A DNA stretch of 64,000 nt from JAJEFO01 sp965214325. GTDB lineage: Bacteria > Pseudomonadota > Alphaproteobacteria > Rhodobacterales > Rhodobacteraceae. Positions 14,010 to 21,208 of this stretch are shown piece after piece. The notes under the pieces were generated by a model. The model was given only the letters and a program-made list of their open reading frames with translations, had not been told where the DNA came from and did no database searches. Positions within the stretch are counted from its first letter, which is position 1. Each line of letters starts with the position of its first letter. The position numbers were made by a program, and so were the translations under genes. The stretch is from the NCBI GenBank assembly GCA_965214325.1, contig CBDCBG010000006.1:1-64000 (forward strand). Reading direction: 5' to 3'.

Positions 14010-15290
14010 TCAGGACACCTTGAAGTCAACGCGGGTGTAGGCGTCCGGTTGGGTAAGGATCACGTCGCCAAGAAGCACGTGCATGTTGAAGGCGCGGGTT
14101 CCTGACGCTGCGCCCGAATAGATGTCGTCGATGTCGACCGATCCCCAGTGCGGGCAAACAGCCCGGCGCATCCCCGGTCTGCCCATCCTGTAGAGGATCG
14201 CCGGTTCAATGCTGCCCGAGGGCATACGGGAATTTGTCCAGAAGCCCCCGTAGTGCGCCATCGCGAAGGTCGAGAACGGATCATCCCCGCGCTTCGTGTC
14301 GCCACCGCCAGTTGAGTCTCGGAAGGCCTTGGCCGCCAGTCGGAACGTGTCCACCCCGACCACCATCCCGATCTCCTTCTCGGTGCTGGCCCAAAGTCCG
14401 TCGATGCCACCCGAGAAGGCCGCCACGAAGTCGTCAAACGCGGCGACGTTGCTTGGGTCGGTCGGATCGGTCAGGCGTCCCATGAACCCTTGCAGGTTCG
14501 GCGCGGTCCCGTTGCCGTTGATGGCCTGATTGTCCAGTTCGGCCGACAGCGCGAGGGCCAGGTTGTCACGGAAGACGCTCTCGAAGTTCTCCGCCCCGAT
14601 GGCCGCTATGTCCTCGATCCGAAATTCAAGCCTGGCGCTGATCCTCTTCGGGGTCGCGGTCTGCACCGTGATCGCCCCTGCGCTCGCGACGGCGGCGTCG
14701 CCCTTGGTTTTCGCGGCGACGGTCTGGGAGGTCGTGATCGTGCCGGTGGCGAACGTGCCGGACGCGACGCGCGGCATGTCGATCCCCAGACGCGGCGCGA
14801 TCGACGCCGCGAACACTGCCGGGTGAATCGGCGAGAAGTTCACGCCCACGATTGACGGTGCGGGCGTCACTGCGCGTTGCTCCCCGTCCTGTGAACGGGT
14901 TTCTCTTGGCACGTCCCACAGTTCGATTGGAATGCCCTGCACCTTGGCGGCGGCGCAAAGCTCGGCCTCGGCCCCGCCCACCACCCTGCCCTTGGAAGCG
15001 GCCAAGAGGTAGTTGACTAGCATCGCCTTGGAGCGGAGTTCCACCCGCTCCCTCATTTCCGAGTCCGGCTCGGCCTTCGCCTCTTCCTCGGCGGCGCGTT
15101 CTTCGTCATCGAGCGACACGACGGCGGCCCTGATCTGCCGTTCAAGGTCCGGGGTTCCGGTCTCGATGGCGTCCAGTTCGGCGCGGGTCTCGTCGGTCAA
15201 CTGGTCGGCTTGGGAAAGCTCGGCCATCCGTTGCCGTTCGCGGGATTGCCGGTCCCGCAGTTCACGAAGGCGTTTTTGAGCCGGAGTCAT
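14010..15290 (-). CDS. HK97-fold major capsid protein
   Basis: A 426-residue phage major capsid protein. Residues 1-100 are charged and predicted coiled coil (KRLRELRDRQSRERQRMAEL), the delta or scaffold domain normally removed by the protease. The HK97 core follows, with FSPIHPAVFAASIAPRLGID, RISARLEFRIEDIAAIG, an ALSAELDNQAINGNGTAPNL loop and a C-terminal VHLLGDV-like strand. The start is taken at ATG 15290, which overlaps the stop of the 125-aa gene (ATGA). It is the longest and best preserved structural gene of the island. Confidence 0.88.
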   Translation of the reverse strand: MTPAQKRLRELRDRQSRERQRMAELSQADQLTDETRAELDAIETGTPDLERQIRAAVVSLDDEERAAEEEAKAEPDSEMRERVELRSKAMLVNYLLAASKGRVVGGAEAELCAAAKVQGIPIELWDVPRETRSQDGEQRAVTPAPSIVGVNFSPIHPAVFAASIAPRLGIDMPRVASGTFATGTITTSQTVAAKTKGDAAVASAGAITVQTATPKRISARLEFRIEDIAAIGAENFESVFRDNLALALSAELDNQAINGNGTAPNLQGFMGRLTDPTDPSNVAAFDDFVAAFSGGIDGLWASTEKEIGMVVGVDTFRLAAKAFRDSTGGGDTKRGDDPFSTFAMAHYGGFWTNSRMPSGSIEPAILYRMGRPGMRRAVCPHWGSVDIDDIYSGAASGTRAFNMHVLLGDVILTQPDAYTRVDFKVS

Positions 15291-15664
15291 TTCTTGGGTT
15301 CCTTTCGTCGGGGCCAGTCGTTCAATGCGTTGCCGTCGCCGTCCGCGACGTGCGGCATAATGTCGGTGAGCGTCCAAACCGTCGCGCCGCGTGACGTGAC
15401 GAATTGAGGCAGCGTCGAGTCAACCAAGAGCGCGTGACGGAATGCCATCTCGCCCGAATCGAGCGCGTCCAGTTCCGCCGCAAAGCGTCGGTCGAGCTGA
15501 TCGCGGTCGTAGACCCTGCGGCGCGAAGACTTGTCTTTCCCCGCGTAGAGCCAAGCCGCTCGAATGTGACCAGTGCTGCGCAGATTGCGGAAGAGGCTTG
15601 GACCCTTCTGGTAAAGCCAGGCGGCCGCTCGTTCCGTGATCGCGAATCGGTGAATCGTCTCCAT
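15287..15664 (-). CDS. 125-residue island protein preceding the capsid gene
   Basis: Reads METIHRFAITERAAAWLYQK and contains a basic segment, AAWLYAGKDKSSRRRVYDRD, that could bind nucleic acid. It is the first gene after the dyad-rich regulatory region, and its stop overlaps the capsid start, so its expression is tied to capsid production. Small terminase or a packaging-specificity factor is possible because no other TerS is evident, but no TerS motif is visible. No strong ribosome binding site precedes the ATG. Confidence 0.6.
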   Translation of the reverse strand: METIHRFAITERAAAWLYQKGPSLFRNLRSTGHIRAAWLYAGKDKSSRRRVYDRDQLDRRFAAELDALDSGEMAFRHALLVDSTLPQFVTSRGATVWTLTDIMPHVADGDGNALNDWPRRKEPKK

Positions 15665-15712
15665 GCATTAGCAATAGGTGCCAATGAAAAGTCTGTAAAG
15701 TATCAATGACTT

Positions 15713-15724
15713 GTCAACGCCTAC
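15713..15724 (-). promoter_or_regulatory. 12-bp motif GTAGGCGTTGAC, island copy 1
   Basis: GTAGGCGTTGAC on the minus strand, 49 bp before the 125-aa/capsid operon; with the next base it supplies TTGACA, a possible -35 box. The same 12-mer occurs at 18020-18031 and 18372-18383. Confidence 0.4.
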
Positions 15725-15727
15725 GAA

Positions 15728-15836
15728 CGAAAGGGGGCAGCTGCACCCTTTCGATTTGAAACCATGCGCCTGAAAGGTGACAGTTGGCACCTTTCGTTTT
15801 GAAGATCGTTTTAAAGGTGACAAATGACCCCTTTAA
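15728..15836. repeat. Three consecutive 26-bp dyads upstream of the capsid operon
   Basis: Dyad 1, 15728-15753, has arms CGAAAGGG and CCCTTTCG around a GCAGCTGC palindrome (24 of 26 positions symmetric). Dyad 2, 15771-15796, has arms GAAAGGTG and CACCTTTC. Dyad 3, 15811-15836, has arms TTAAAGG and CCTTTAA. Dyads 2 and 3 share AAAGGTGACA. Start-to-start spacing is 43 and 40 bp, and each dyad is followed by TTTGAA or ATTTGAA. They lie between the terL-HNH terminator and the capsid operon, as expected for operators or activator sites. Iterons of a replication origin are the other option. Confidence 0.8.
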
Positions 15837-15852
15837 CGATTTGAAGCTCCCG

Positions 15853-15882
15853 AAAGAAAAAGGCCGCCCCGAAAGGCGGCCC
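15853..15882 (-). terminator. Rho-independent terminator after HNH gene
   Basis: On the minus strand GGCCGCC/GGCGGCC stems (15881-15875 and 15868-15862) around a six-base loop are followed by TTTTTC. It ends the terL-HNH transcript and so separates the packaging genes from the capsid operon. The plus strand also has a weaker T-rich tail. Confidence 0.8.
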
Positions 15883-15902
15883 CTTGTTTTGTGCAGCACA
15901 AT

Positions 15903-16244
15903 TCAGCCTTCAACCATGATCCGCGAGGACGGCAGCTTGTCCTCCGTCTCGCAGTTCAGGCAAGCAAGCGTAGGGCCGTTTTCGGCCAGGTATTCCGCCC
16001 ATGCCAGCCGTTCAGGGCCAAGTTTTGCGCGCCGGTGCAGGTCGATGTGGCAAGCCCGGCAAAGCGTTCGCAGGTTCGCCGGATCATATTTCGCCCCGCC
16101 CTTCTCAAGCGGCCGGACGTGATGGCACTCCAATCTCCCCGCCGATCCGCATGACGTGCAACGGTATCCGTCACGGTCGAAGCACCGGCGACGCGCCTGC
16201 GCCCAGAGTTTCCCGTTCAGAGTCTGGAACCTCGACCTGCCCAT
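15903..16244 (-). CDS. HNH endonuclease of packaging module
   Basis: A 113-residue HNH nuclease with the zinc ligands CTSCG and CRAC framing the LECHHVRPLEKGG core. HNH proteins beside the large terminase are required for efficient cos cleavage in many HK97-like phages and in related satellites. It starts one base after the terL stop and ends in front of a strong terminator, forming a two-gene packaging unit. Confidence 0.85.
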   Translation of the reverse strand: MGRSRFQTLNGKLWAQARRRCFDRDGYRCTSCGSAGRLECHHVRPLEKGGAKYDPANLRTLCRACHIDLHRRAKLGPERLAWAEYLAENGPTLACLNCETEDKLPSSRIMVEG

Positions 16245-17666
16245 TCATGCCACCGCATAGCGAAGGCGAGGCCTCGGCCGGGACCGCTGCCGCTGCCATT
16301 CTCCCGCTGCCAGTGCCAGGGCGGCGGCCACGTCGTCGCGGGCCGTGTTGTTCGAGCCGCGCTTCTCGATGCGGCAGTTGCCCTGATCGTCATTCTTGAC
16401 CAGAGCCACGGCCAGGCTTTCGGTTAGTAAGCCCCGGCTCGACGGCGGGCAGGACAAGGGACCGTCAAGCGCCACCTTTCGCAATGCCCGAATGTCCTCG
16501 GCGGCCTCGCTCCACCGCGTGACCCTGGGCGCGATTGACCACCCGGTCGCGCAGTCGCGCAGTTCGGCCAGCCGGAAGCGGTCGCAAAGCACCTTGGACG
16601 GCCTGCCCCATGTGTCCGCGATCAGGGCCATCAACTGGCTTGGCGGCTGAACGCGAAGGCCATGAGCGACGCGCAGAGCGCCGCTATCGGCCAGTCGCTG
16701 ATATGTTCCACCCGGTTGACGGTCTCGCCGCTCTTGCGCGGCGAGGTCCGGGATCCCCGGCGCGACCGCCAACGCCTCGACCCGACCCGAGGGCCAGATT
16801 GCAGCTGCGGCGGACCATGCCCGGCCCGCGCCAAGGTCGATCCCGACAATGGGCCGACCGGCGGGCAGGGCCTCAGGGCGGGCGCAAACGCGCTTCCAGT
16901 CCTCGACCCGCAGCAGCACCTCGCTTTCGTCGGCGGTCGGCAGGTTCAGGCGGTAGGACAGGAACCGCGCCTTGAGCCGGGTGTCCGCCCTTGCCGCGTC
17001 GCGTTCCTCAAGCAGCTTGGCGCGGCTGTCCGGGAAACGGGCCATGAGCGGGTTGGCCCTGCGGATCGTCTGCCACTGGTCCCATGTGTCGCGCTCGCCG
17101 ACCAGGGCGGTCACGTGCACCGACCCGCGCGACCCGTCCTCAATCATCGACCGCCACCACCCGGCGAGACTGGGGGCCACAGTGCCGATGTAGAGAATGC
17201 GCAGAGGGCTTTCCGGCTTGCCCTGCGCAGTCTCCAAGGCGTCCTGCATCAACTCGCCGCCCCGGATCTCCCAAGCGCCGGGTTCGTCGCAGATCGCCCA
17301 AGGCGTGTGTACCAATCCCATTGCCGTTTTGCCGTTGCTGCCGATCACCCGCAGCCGGGTGTTGGTCGGCTTGTGCGTGATCGCCACCCGCGTTGCGCTG
17401 TCAAGAAAGCGATAGTCAGGATCGACTTCAAGGTCAGCGCGGGCGAACCGGAACACGACGCGGGCCTGCTCGATGCTGGCGGCGCAAAGCACGGACTCCG
17501 ATCCCTCCCGAAACAGCGGATCGGCGGGCGACAGAATGCGCGTGACCAAGTGACCGGCCAGCGCAGACTTGCCGTTGCCACGCGGCAAAGACAGCGCCGC
17601 CCGGTCGATGCCGGGGGCCAGAGCGTCGGCGACAAAGCGCCGCTGGAAGGGCAAAAGGTCAAGCAC
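16245..17666 (-). CDS. Phage terminase large subunit
   Basis: A 473-residue TerL. The ATPase domain has a Walker A LPRGNGKS at residues 27-34 and a Walker B-like WAICDEPG at about 123-130. The nuclease domain begins IVGIDLGAGR, with a metal-binding Asp, and ends with ARDDVAAALALA, another metal ligand site. The start is a GTG at 17666. An out-of-frame ATG at 17727 begins MAPPKRSGGSKGAVGALLCN and could be an extra N-terminus lost by a frameshift. TerL powers DNA packaging; no small terminase is recognised beside it. Confidence 0.87.
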   Translation of the reverse strand: MLDLLPFQRRFVADALAPGIDRAALSLPRGNGKSALAGHLVTRILSPADPLFREGSESVLCAASIEQARVVFRFARADLEVDPDYRFLDSATRVAITHKPTNTRLRVIGSNGKTAMGLVHTPWAICDEPGAWEIRGGELMQDALETAQGKPESPLRILYIGTVAPSLAGWWRSMIEDGSRGSVHVTALVGERDTWDQWQTIRRANPLMARFPDSRAKLLEERDAARADTRLKARFLSYRLNLPTADESEVLLRVEDWKRVCARPEALPAGRPIVGIDLGAGRAWSAAAAIWPSGRVEALAVAPGIPDLAAQERRDRQPGGTYQRLADSGALRVAHGLRVQPPSQLMALIADTWGRPSKVLCDRFRLAELRDCATGWSIAPRVTRWSEAAEDIRALRKVALDGPLSCPPSSRGLLTESLAVALVKNDDQGNCRIEKRGSNNTARDDVAAALALAAGEWQRQRSRPRPRLRYAVA

Positions 17667-17734
17667 CGTTACACAGAAGAGCCCCTACTGCGCCCTTCGA
17701 TCCCCCCGAACGTTTGGGCGGTGCCATAACGGCG

Positions 17735-17926
17735 TTAGTCGCTCTCAGGCACGCCGCTGACGGCCCGCAGTATGCAAATCGGCGGCACGTCATCTGCCAA
17801 GGCCAACAGGCTCAATGCCGCCTGCAACTTCGGCAAACTTGCGCCCGTGCCATGCGCCATCATCGCTATGTCATCGACAGCCGCACCTGTTGAGATCTGG
17901 ATTGGCGTTTCTTTCTCGTTTGTCAT
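17735..17926 (-). CDS. 63-residue island protein upstream of terL
   Basis: Begins MTNEKETPIQISTGAAVDDI; GAGAGGA eight bases before ATG 17926 makes it a credible gene. It has a helical central part (LPKLQAALSLLALADDVPP) and no recognised domain. Being first in the terL-HNH unit, it could be a packaging or regulatory factor. Confidence 0.55.
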   Translation of the reverse strand: MTNEKETPIQISTGAAVDDIAMMAHGTGASLPKLQAALSLLALADDVPPICILRAVSGVPESD

Positions 17927-18019
17927 TTTAGATCCTCTCTTGGTTTTGCCGAACGTCGGCGCTGATACTTGTTCATGTTAAAGCCGAAATGGGTCAAATG
18001 ACACATCTCGCTAACCTTC

Positions 18020-18036
18020 GTAGGCGTTGACGCCTA
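18020..18036. promoter_or_regulatory. Palindromic form of the GTAGGCGTTGAC motif, upstream of the packaging operon
   Basis: TAGGCGT and ACGCCTA arms at 18021-18036 with a 2-bp centre form a perfect 16-bp palindrome containing the 12-mer seen at 15713 and 18372. It lies about 95 bp before the 63-aa gene that opens the terL unit. Confidence 0.5.
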
Positions 18037-18173
18037 AAGCGCAACTTCCCCCTTTCCGCACTCCAGCCAGCCGCATTGCTGCCTTGAAGCCTGCCGATCA
18101 GGCAGAGGAGCCAGCCAGCCCCCGCGTACTCGGTTCCCTTCGCCCGCCGACTGCCGGGCGCACCTTCAGGGGA

Positions 18174-18404
18174 TCAATCCCGAAAGTGTCCGTGACCTCG
18201 CGGCCAAGGCTTCGTAAGCCCCACTCCATCATGCCGATTGATTGGCATAGTGCACCTGGATGAAACGGCCAGCGTCCTGCCAGAGACGCCGAGTCGGTAA
18301 TGCAGATCAGAGCCAGGAATATCCGTTTTCACAGCGCCCGGATTAACGCGCCTCGTTTTCAAAAGGCGCTTGTAGGCGTTGACATCGAGTCTGGGGAATG
18401 TCAT
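18174..18404 (-). CDS. 76-residue basic protein downstream of alpA (tentative)
   Basis: Reads MTFPRLDVNAYKRLLKTRRV; AAAAGG lies about 11 bases before ATG 18404, a mediocre ribosome site. The protein is basic and might be a DNA-binding factor. The frame is open in a region where small satellite regulators usually sit, but no family is recognised. Confidence 0.35.
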   Translation of the reverse strand: MTFPRLDVNAYKRLLKTRRVNPGAVKTDIPGSDLHYRLGVSGRTLAVSSRCTMPINRHDGVGLTKPWPRGHGHFRD

Positions 18405-18423
18405 GCAAGGGCTACCTTTTGGA

Positions 18424-18466
18424 GCGCCGCGCATAATGGGCTGTCACCCGCGCGGCGTTTTCTTTT
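18424..18466 (+). terminator. Plus-strand hairpin with T tract, downstream side of alpA
   Basis: CGCCGCGC (18424-18431) pairs perfectly with GCGCGGCG (18449-18456), followed by TTTTCTTTTC. As a terminator it acts on plus-strand transcription, opposite to the neighbouring genes. Confidence 0.5.
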
Positions 18467-18470
18467 CGTA

Positions 18471-18662
18471 TCAGGCTGCGGTTCGCTTGAAGTCGTCGAG
18501 CCACGCAGCGACTTCGTCGCTCCGCCACCGGTTCAGTTGCGGCCCAAGCTTGATCGGAGCCGGGAAAGCGCCTTTGGCCACCATTCGTTGCAGCGTCCTG
18601 CGGCTAACGCCGATGGTCGCTTCGACTTCGTCCCGTTTCATGAGTTTCGGAATGCCGAGCAT
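18471..18662 (-). CDS. AlpA-family regulator (excisionase-like, MerR-type HTH)
   Basis: A 63-residue protein with KLMKRDEVEATIGVSRRTLQ, the winged helix-turn-helix of AlpA/excisionase proteins, ending in EVAAWLDDF. AlpA proteins of P4-like elements and PICIs activate the integrase or control excision and early transcription. Start taken at 18662 because GGAGGG lies seven bases before it. It sits directly downstream of int, a standard satellite arrangement. Confidence 0.85.
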   Translation of the reverse strand: MLGIPKLMKRDEVEATIGVSRRTLQRMVAKGAFPAPIKLGPQLNRWRSDEVAAWLDDFKRTAA

Positions 18663-18754
18663 TCGTGCCCTCCACAGCAATAGTTGCCGCCGGATTGACC
18701 GGCGCTTTTTCCACCTTTCTCTTTCTATCTTTCTCTGTGGGCGTCGGCCCGCTA

Positions 18755-18785
18755 GGGCGGCCGAATCAGAGCCGCCCCTTTTTTC
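18755..18785 (+). terminator. Plus-strand terminator between alpA and int
   Basis: GGGCGGC (18755-18761) and GCCGCCC (18771-18777) form a stem followed by CTTTTTTC. The T tract is on the plus strand only, so it would stop rightward transcripts before they run antisense into int. Confidence 0.6.
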
Positions 18786-18794
18786 GCACAGCGG

Positions 18795-19949
18795 TCAGGT
18801 CGCGTCAATGTGCACCGCCCATTCCGCCATCAATTCGCGGCGCTTGTCGAACAGATCCGAGCGGGCATAAGCGGCCTCAACCGCATTCCTGACACTGTGG
18901 GCAAGCGCCGCTTCCATGACACTGTGGGCGGCGTCGGTTTGCTCGGCGGCCCAGTCCCGGAATGAAGACCGGAACCCGTGGACCGTCGCGGCAACGCCAA
19001 CGCCTTTCAAGAGGCGTGACAGACGCGTGTCGCGCATTTCGCCGCCGCGCTGGCTCGGAAAGACCAGCCCGCTTGCGTCGGCTAGTTCCCGCGCCTCTGC
19101 CAGCAATTCCAGTGCCCGCCCGGACAGTGGAACCCGATGCTCACGCCCTGCCTTCATCCGGTCTGCCGGTATCGTCCATGTCGCGGCCTCAATGTCTATC
19201 TCGGCCCATGTCGCGCCCCGGACCTCGCCGGACCGCGCCGCCGTCAGAACCAGAAACTCCAGAGCAAGCCGTTCGGCAACGTAGGCGTCCGACGCCCGCA
19301 CTGCCGCAATCGCGGCGGGCACGTCCGCATAGGGCAGCGCGGTCAGGTGACGAGTCTTGATTCCGTTTTTTGGCAACGCGGCCTCGGTCGCAAGCACGGG
19401 ATCGTCAGTCCGATGGTTCTGCGCGACCGCCCATTTCATCACGGCCTGAATGCGCTGCCGGATGCGCTTCATCGTCTCGCGTTTCGTGTTCCACTTAGGC
19501 GACAGGACGGCCAGCACGTCCGCCGTCGATATGGCGTCAACGCGCATTTCCATGAGCGGCTTGGCATGGTCGGCCAAGCTGGTCCGCCATTGCGACTCGG
19601 TCTTTGAGCCTTCGCGCCATGCGCCGCGCTGAATCTCGATCACCCTTTCCAGTGCCTGGGCGAACGTCGGCACCCGGACTTTCCGGCGAGGATCTTCGCC
19701 GCGCCATGCGGCGCGATGGTTGGCCAGCGCAGCCGCCCGCGCCTGGGCCAGCGTCAAGGCCCATGTCGGCCCAAGGCCCAGATCGCAGGGCTTGCCGTTG
19801 ATTCGAAGCCGTTGCGTCCATGACTTGCGGACAGCGCCGGACTTGCTTTCCTGAACCAGAAGGGACAGGCCATGCCCGCCCCTGCCGTCGCCGTACCGGC
19901 CCGGCTTTGTGACCCTCTCGCAGAAGCGTGCTTGAAGCTTGTTCGCCAT
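18795..19949 (-). CDS. int: Tyrosine recombinase (P4-like integrase, DUF4102 arm-binding domain)
   Basis: A 384-residue integrase. The N-terminal segment KPGRYGDGRGGHGLSLLVQ is the DUF4102-type arm-binding domain of P4-like integrases. The catalytic domain shows the first Arg in LTAARSGEVRGATW, HGFRSSFRDWA with the His-x-x-Arg box, ALAHS, and the nucleophile Tyr in AAYARSD. Start chosen at ATG 19949, preceded by GAAAGGAACG. It transcribes away from attR, which lies 170 bp upstream, as expected for an element that carries its integrase at one end. Confidence 0.93.
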   Translation of the reverse strand: MANKLQARFCERVTKPGRYGDGRGGHGLSLLVQESKSGAVRKSWTQRLRINGKPCDLGLGPTWALTLAQARAAALANHRAAWRGEDPRRKVRVPTFAQALERVIEIQRGAWREGSKTESQWRTSLADHAKPLMEMRVDAISTADVLAVLSPKWNTKRETMKRIRQRIQAVMKWAVAQNHRTDDPVLATEAALPKNGIKTRHLTALPYADVPAAIAAVRASDAYVAERLALEFLVLTAARSGEVRGATWAEIDIEAATWTIPADRMKAGREHRVPLSGRALELLAEARELADASGLVFPSQRGGEMRDTRLSRLLKGVGVAATVHGFRSSFRDWAAEQTDAAHSVMEAALAHSVRNAVEAAYARSDLFDKRRELMAEWAVHIDAT

Positions 19950-19966
19950 TGCTACGTTCCTTTCTA

Positions 19967-19992
19967 TGTTACCACTTTTGCCAGTGGTAACA
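19967..19992. promoter_or_regulatory. 10-bp-arm palindrome upstream of int
   Basis: TGTTACCACT and AGTGGTAACA are perfect inverted repeats separated by six bases, 18 bp before the int start codon. One half (GTTACCACTT) recurs at 9690-9699 near the other end of the island, which suggests integrase or regulator binding. Confidence 0.6.
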
Positions 19993-19994
19993 CC

Positions 19995-20103
19995 TGACGC
20001 GGGTTGGCGCAAGTTGGCACGGGATGACGCTTTATTGTTCTTAAAAGCCCTTGTTTACAAGGCAATAACTGATCGATTGGCATAGGTTGACATAAGTTGT
20101 CAC
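19995..20103 (+). repeat. Helically phased TGRCRY repeats beside attR
   Basis: Four hexamers start at 19995, 20005, 20015 and 20025 (TGACGC, TGGCGC, TGGCAC, TGACGC). Three more start at 20078, 20088 and 20098 (TGGCAT, TGACAT, TGTCAC). Within each cluster the period is exactly 10 bp, about one helical turn. Such arrays are typical of cooperatively bound architectural or excisionase proteins. Confidence 0.55.
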
Positions 20104-20117
20104 GGGTGGATTGCGGA

Positions 20118-20124
20118 CGTGGCG
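20118..20124 (+). repeat. attR core of the island
   Basis: CGTGGCG, identical to the attL core at 9620-9626. To its right tnpB resumes in the correct reading frame (GTGGCCGTCCAGCGCGG). Confidence 0.7.
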
Positions 20125-21054
20125 GTGGCCGTCCAGCGCGGGACGCTCAAGCGACTGGACGAAGCGTTCAAGGGGTTCTTCCGCCGCGTGAAGAACGGAG
20201 GGACGCCCGGCTTCCCGCGCTTCAAGGGACGCGCCTTCTTCGACAGCATCGGCATCGTCTCCGGCGTGAAGGTGAGGGACGGGAACCTCTGCATTCCCGG
20301 CCTTGGGCCGATGACGATCCGCCGGAAGGGCGGGAACCTCTGCCCGGACGGCAGGCCGGTCTCGGCGGTGCTCAGGCGCACGGGCGGACGCTGGCACGCG
20401 ATCGTCCGCTTCGCCGTGGAGATCGAGGAACCGGCCGGCAACGGGCACGCGATCGGTCTTGACCGGAACGCGGGCCAGGTCGCGGACAGCGACGGCGAGA
20501 TGCACGAGATGCCCGGCCTTGGCAGGCTGGCCGCGAAGGGCCGCCGCCTGCAGCGCGGGACCGCGCGCCGGAAGAAGGCGAGCCGGCGCCGCGAGAAGGC
20601 GAAGCGGCATCACGCCAAGGTCGTGCGCAAGATCGCGAGGGGCCGCCACGACTGGCATCATCATGTCAGCCGGGACCTGGCGGCGAAGGCCGGGACCGTC
20701 GCCGTCGAGAACCTGCATGTCCGGGCCATGACGAAGAGCGCGAAGGGCACGGTCGAGGGGCCGGGCGTGAACGTCCCGCAGAAGTCCGGCCTGAACCGCG
20801 TCATCCTGAACACGGGCTGGACGGCGCTGAAGACGATGCTGGAACGCAAGGCGGCGTCCGTCATCACGGTTCCGGCGCAGTGCACGTCAAGAACATGCCA
20901 CGAGTGCGGAGCGGTCGACAGACGCTCGCGCAGAACTCGGGAAGACTTCACCTGCACGGCCTGCGGCCATGCGGCTCATGCCGACGTCAATGCGGCGAGG
21001 AACGTCCTGGACCGCGCCCTTGGCGCCGGTCCGGGAGATGACGAGATGCCGTAA
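20118..21054 (+). pseudogene. tnpB: tnpB copy A, 3' part (RNA-guided nuclease family, split by the island)
   Basis: Continues from VAVAVQRGTLKRLDEAFKGF through most of TnpB. RuvC residues are visible: Asp in AIGLDRNAGQ, Glu in VAVENLHVRA and Asp in HADVNAARNV. A zinc ribbon has CTSRTCHECG and CTACG. At 21046 an IS110-type element replaces the last codons, so the frame ends DDEMP. Copy B shows the native tail is about 30 residues longer and ends ARVA at the right end of the element. An internal ATG at 20119 could in principle express a protein lacking the N-terminal region, but the first 80 codons are on the far side of the island. Confidence 0.85.
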
Positions 21055-21208
21055 TGGGGCGGCGAATCAGGCCAGCGTCGGTCTGGTTCGGAAGGTTGCC
21101 GGTCTGGTGTCGTTGTCCCTGCCACGCACAACATGTGCTATTGTGAGTGGCGGAGGCGGTCCCGAGGGAGCGCGTCCTGATCGAAGTGCAATGGAAAGGA
21201 CAGCGACA

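Larger units (their letters stand above)
9620..20124. mobile_element. 10.5-kb integrase island with a complete head module and no tail: candidate capsid-forming satellite
   Basis: The element is delimited by a 7-bp core CGTGGCG at 9620-9626 and 20118-20124. Uninterrupted tnpB (compare 33700-33730) has this core once, flanked by the left side of one end and the right side of the other. From right to left it encodes integrase, AlpA-type regulator, two small proteins, TerL, HNH, a regulatory region, a 125-aa protein, major capsid protein, a 188-aa protein, protease, a joining protein, connector, portal and two small proteins. A lone rightward gene sits at the left end. Tail, holin, replication and lysogeny-repressor genes are absent. 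Size and content resemble capsid-forming phage-inducible islands. A prophage remnant that lost everything but its head genes is the main alternative. Confidence 0.72.

Noticed and set aside
15728..15836. CRISPR array
   Set aside because: Only three units, each a 26-bp inverted repeat with imperfect identity and 14-17 bp spacers, and no cas genes nearby. Regulatory dyads fit better.
9620..20124. Gene transfer agent cluster
   Set aside because: The Rhodobacterales GTA cluster has tail genes and no integrase or att sites. This unit has integrase, AlpA and a repeated att core and lacks tails.
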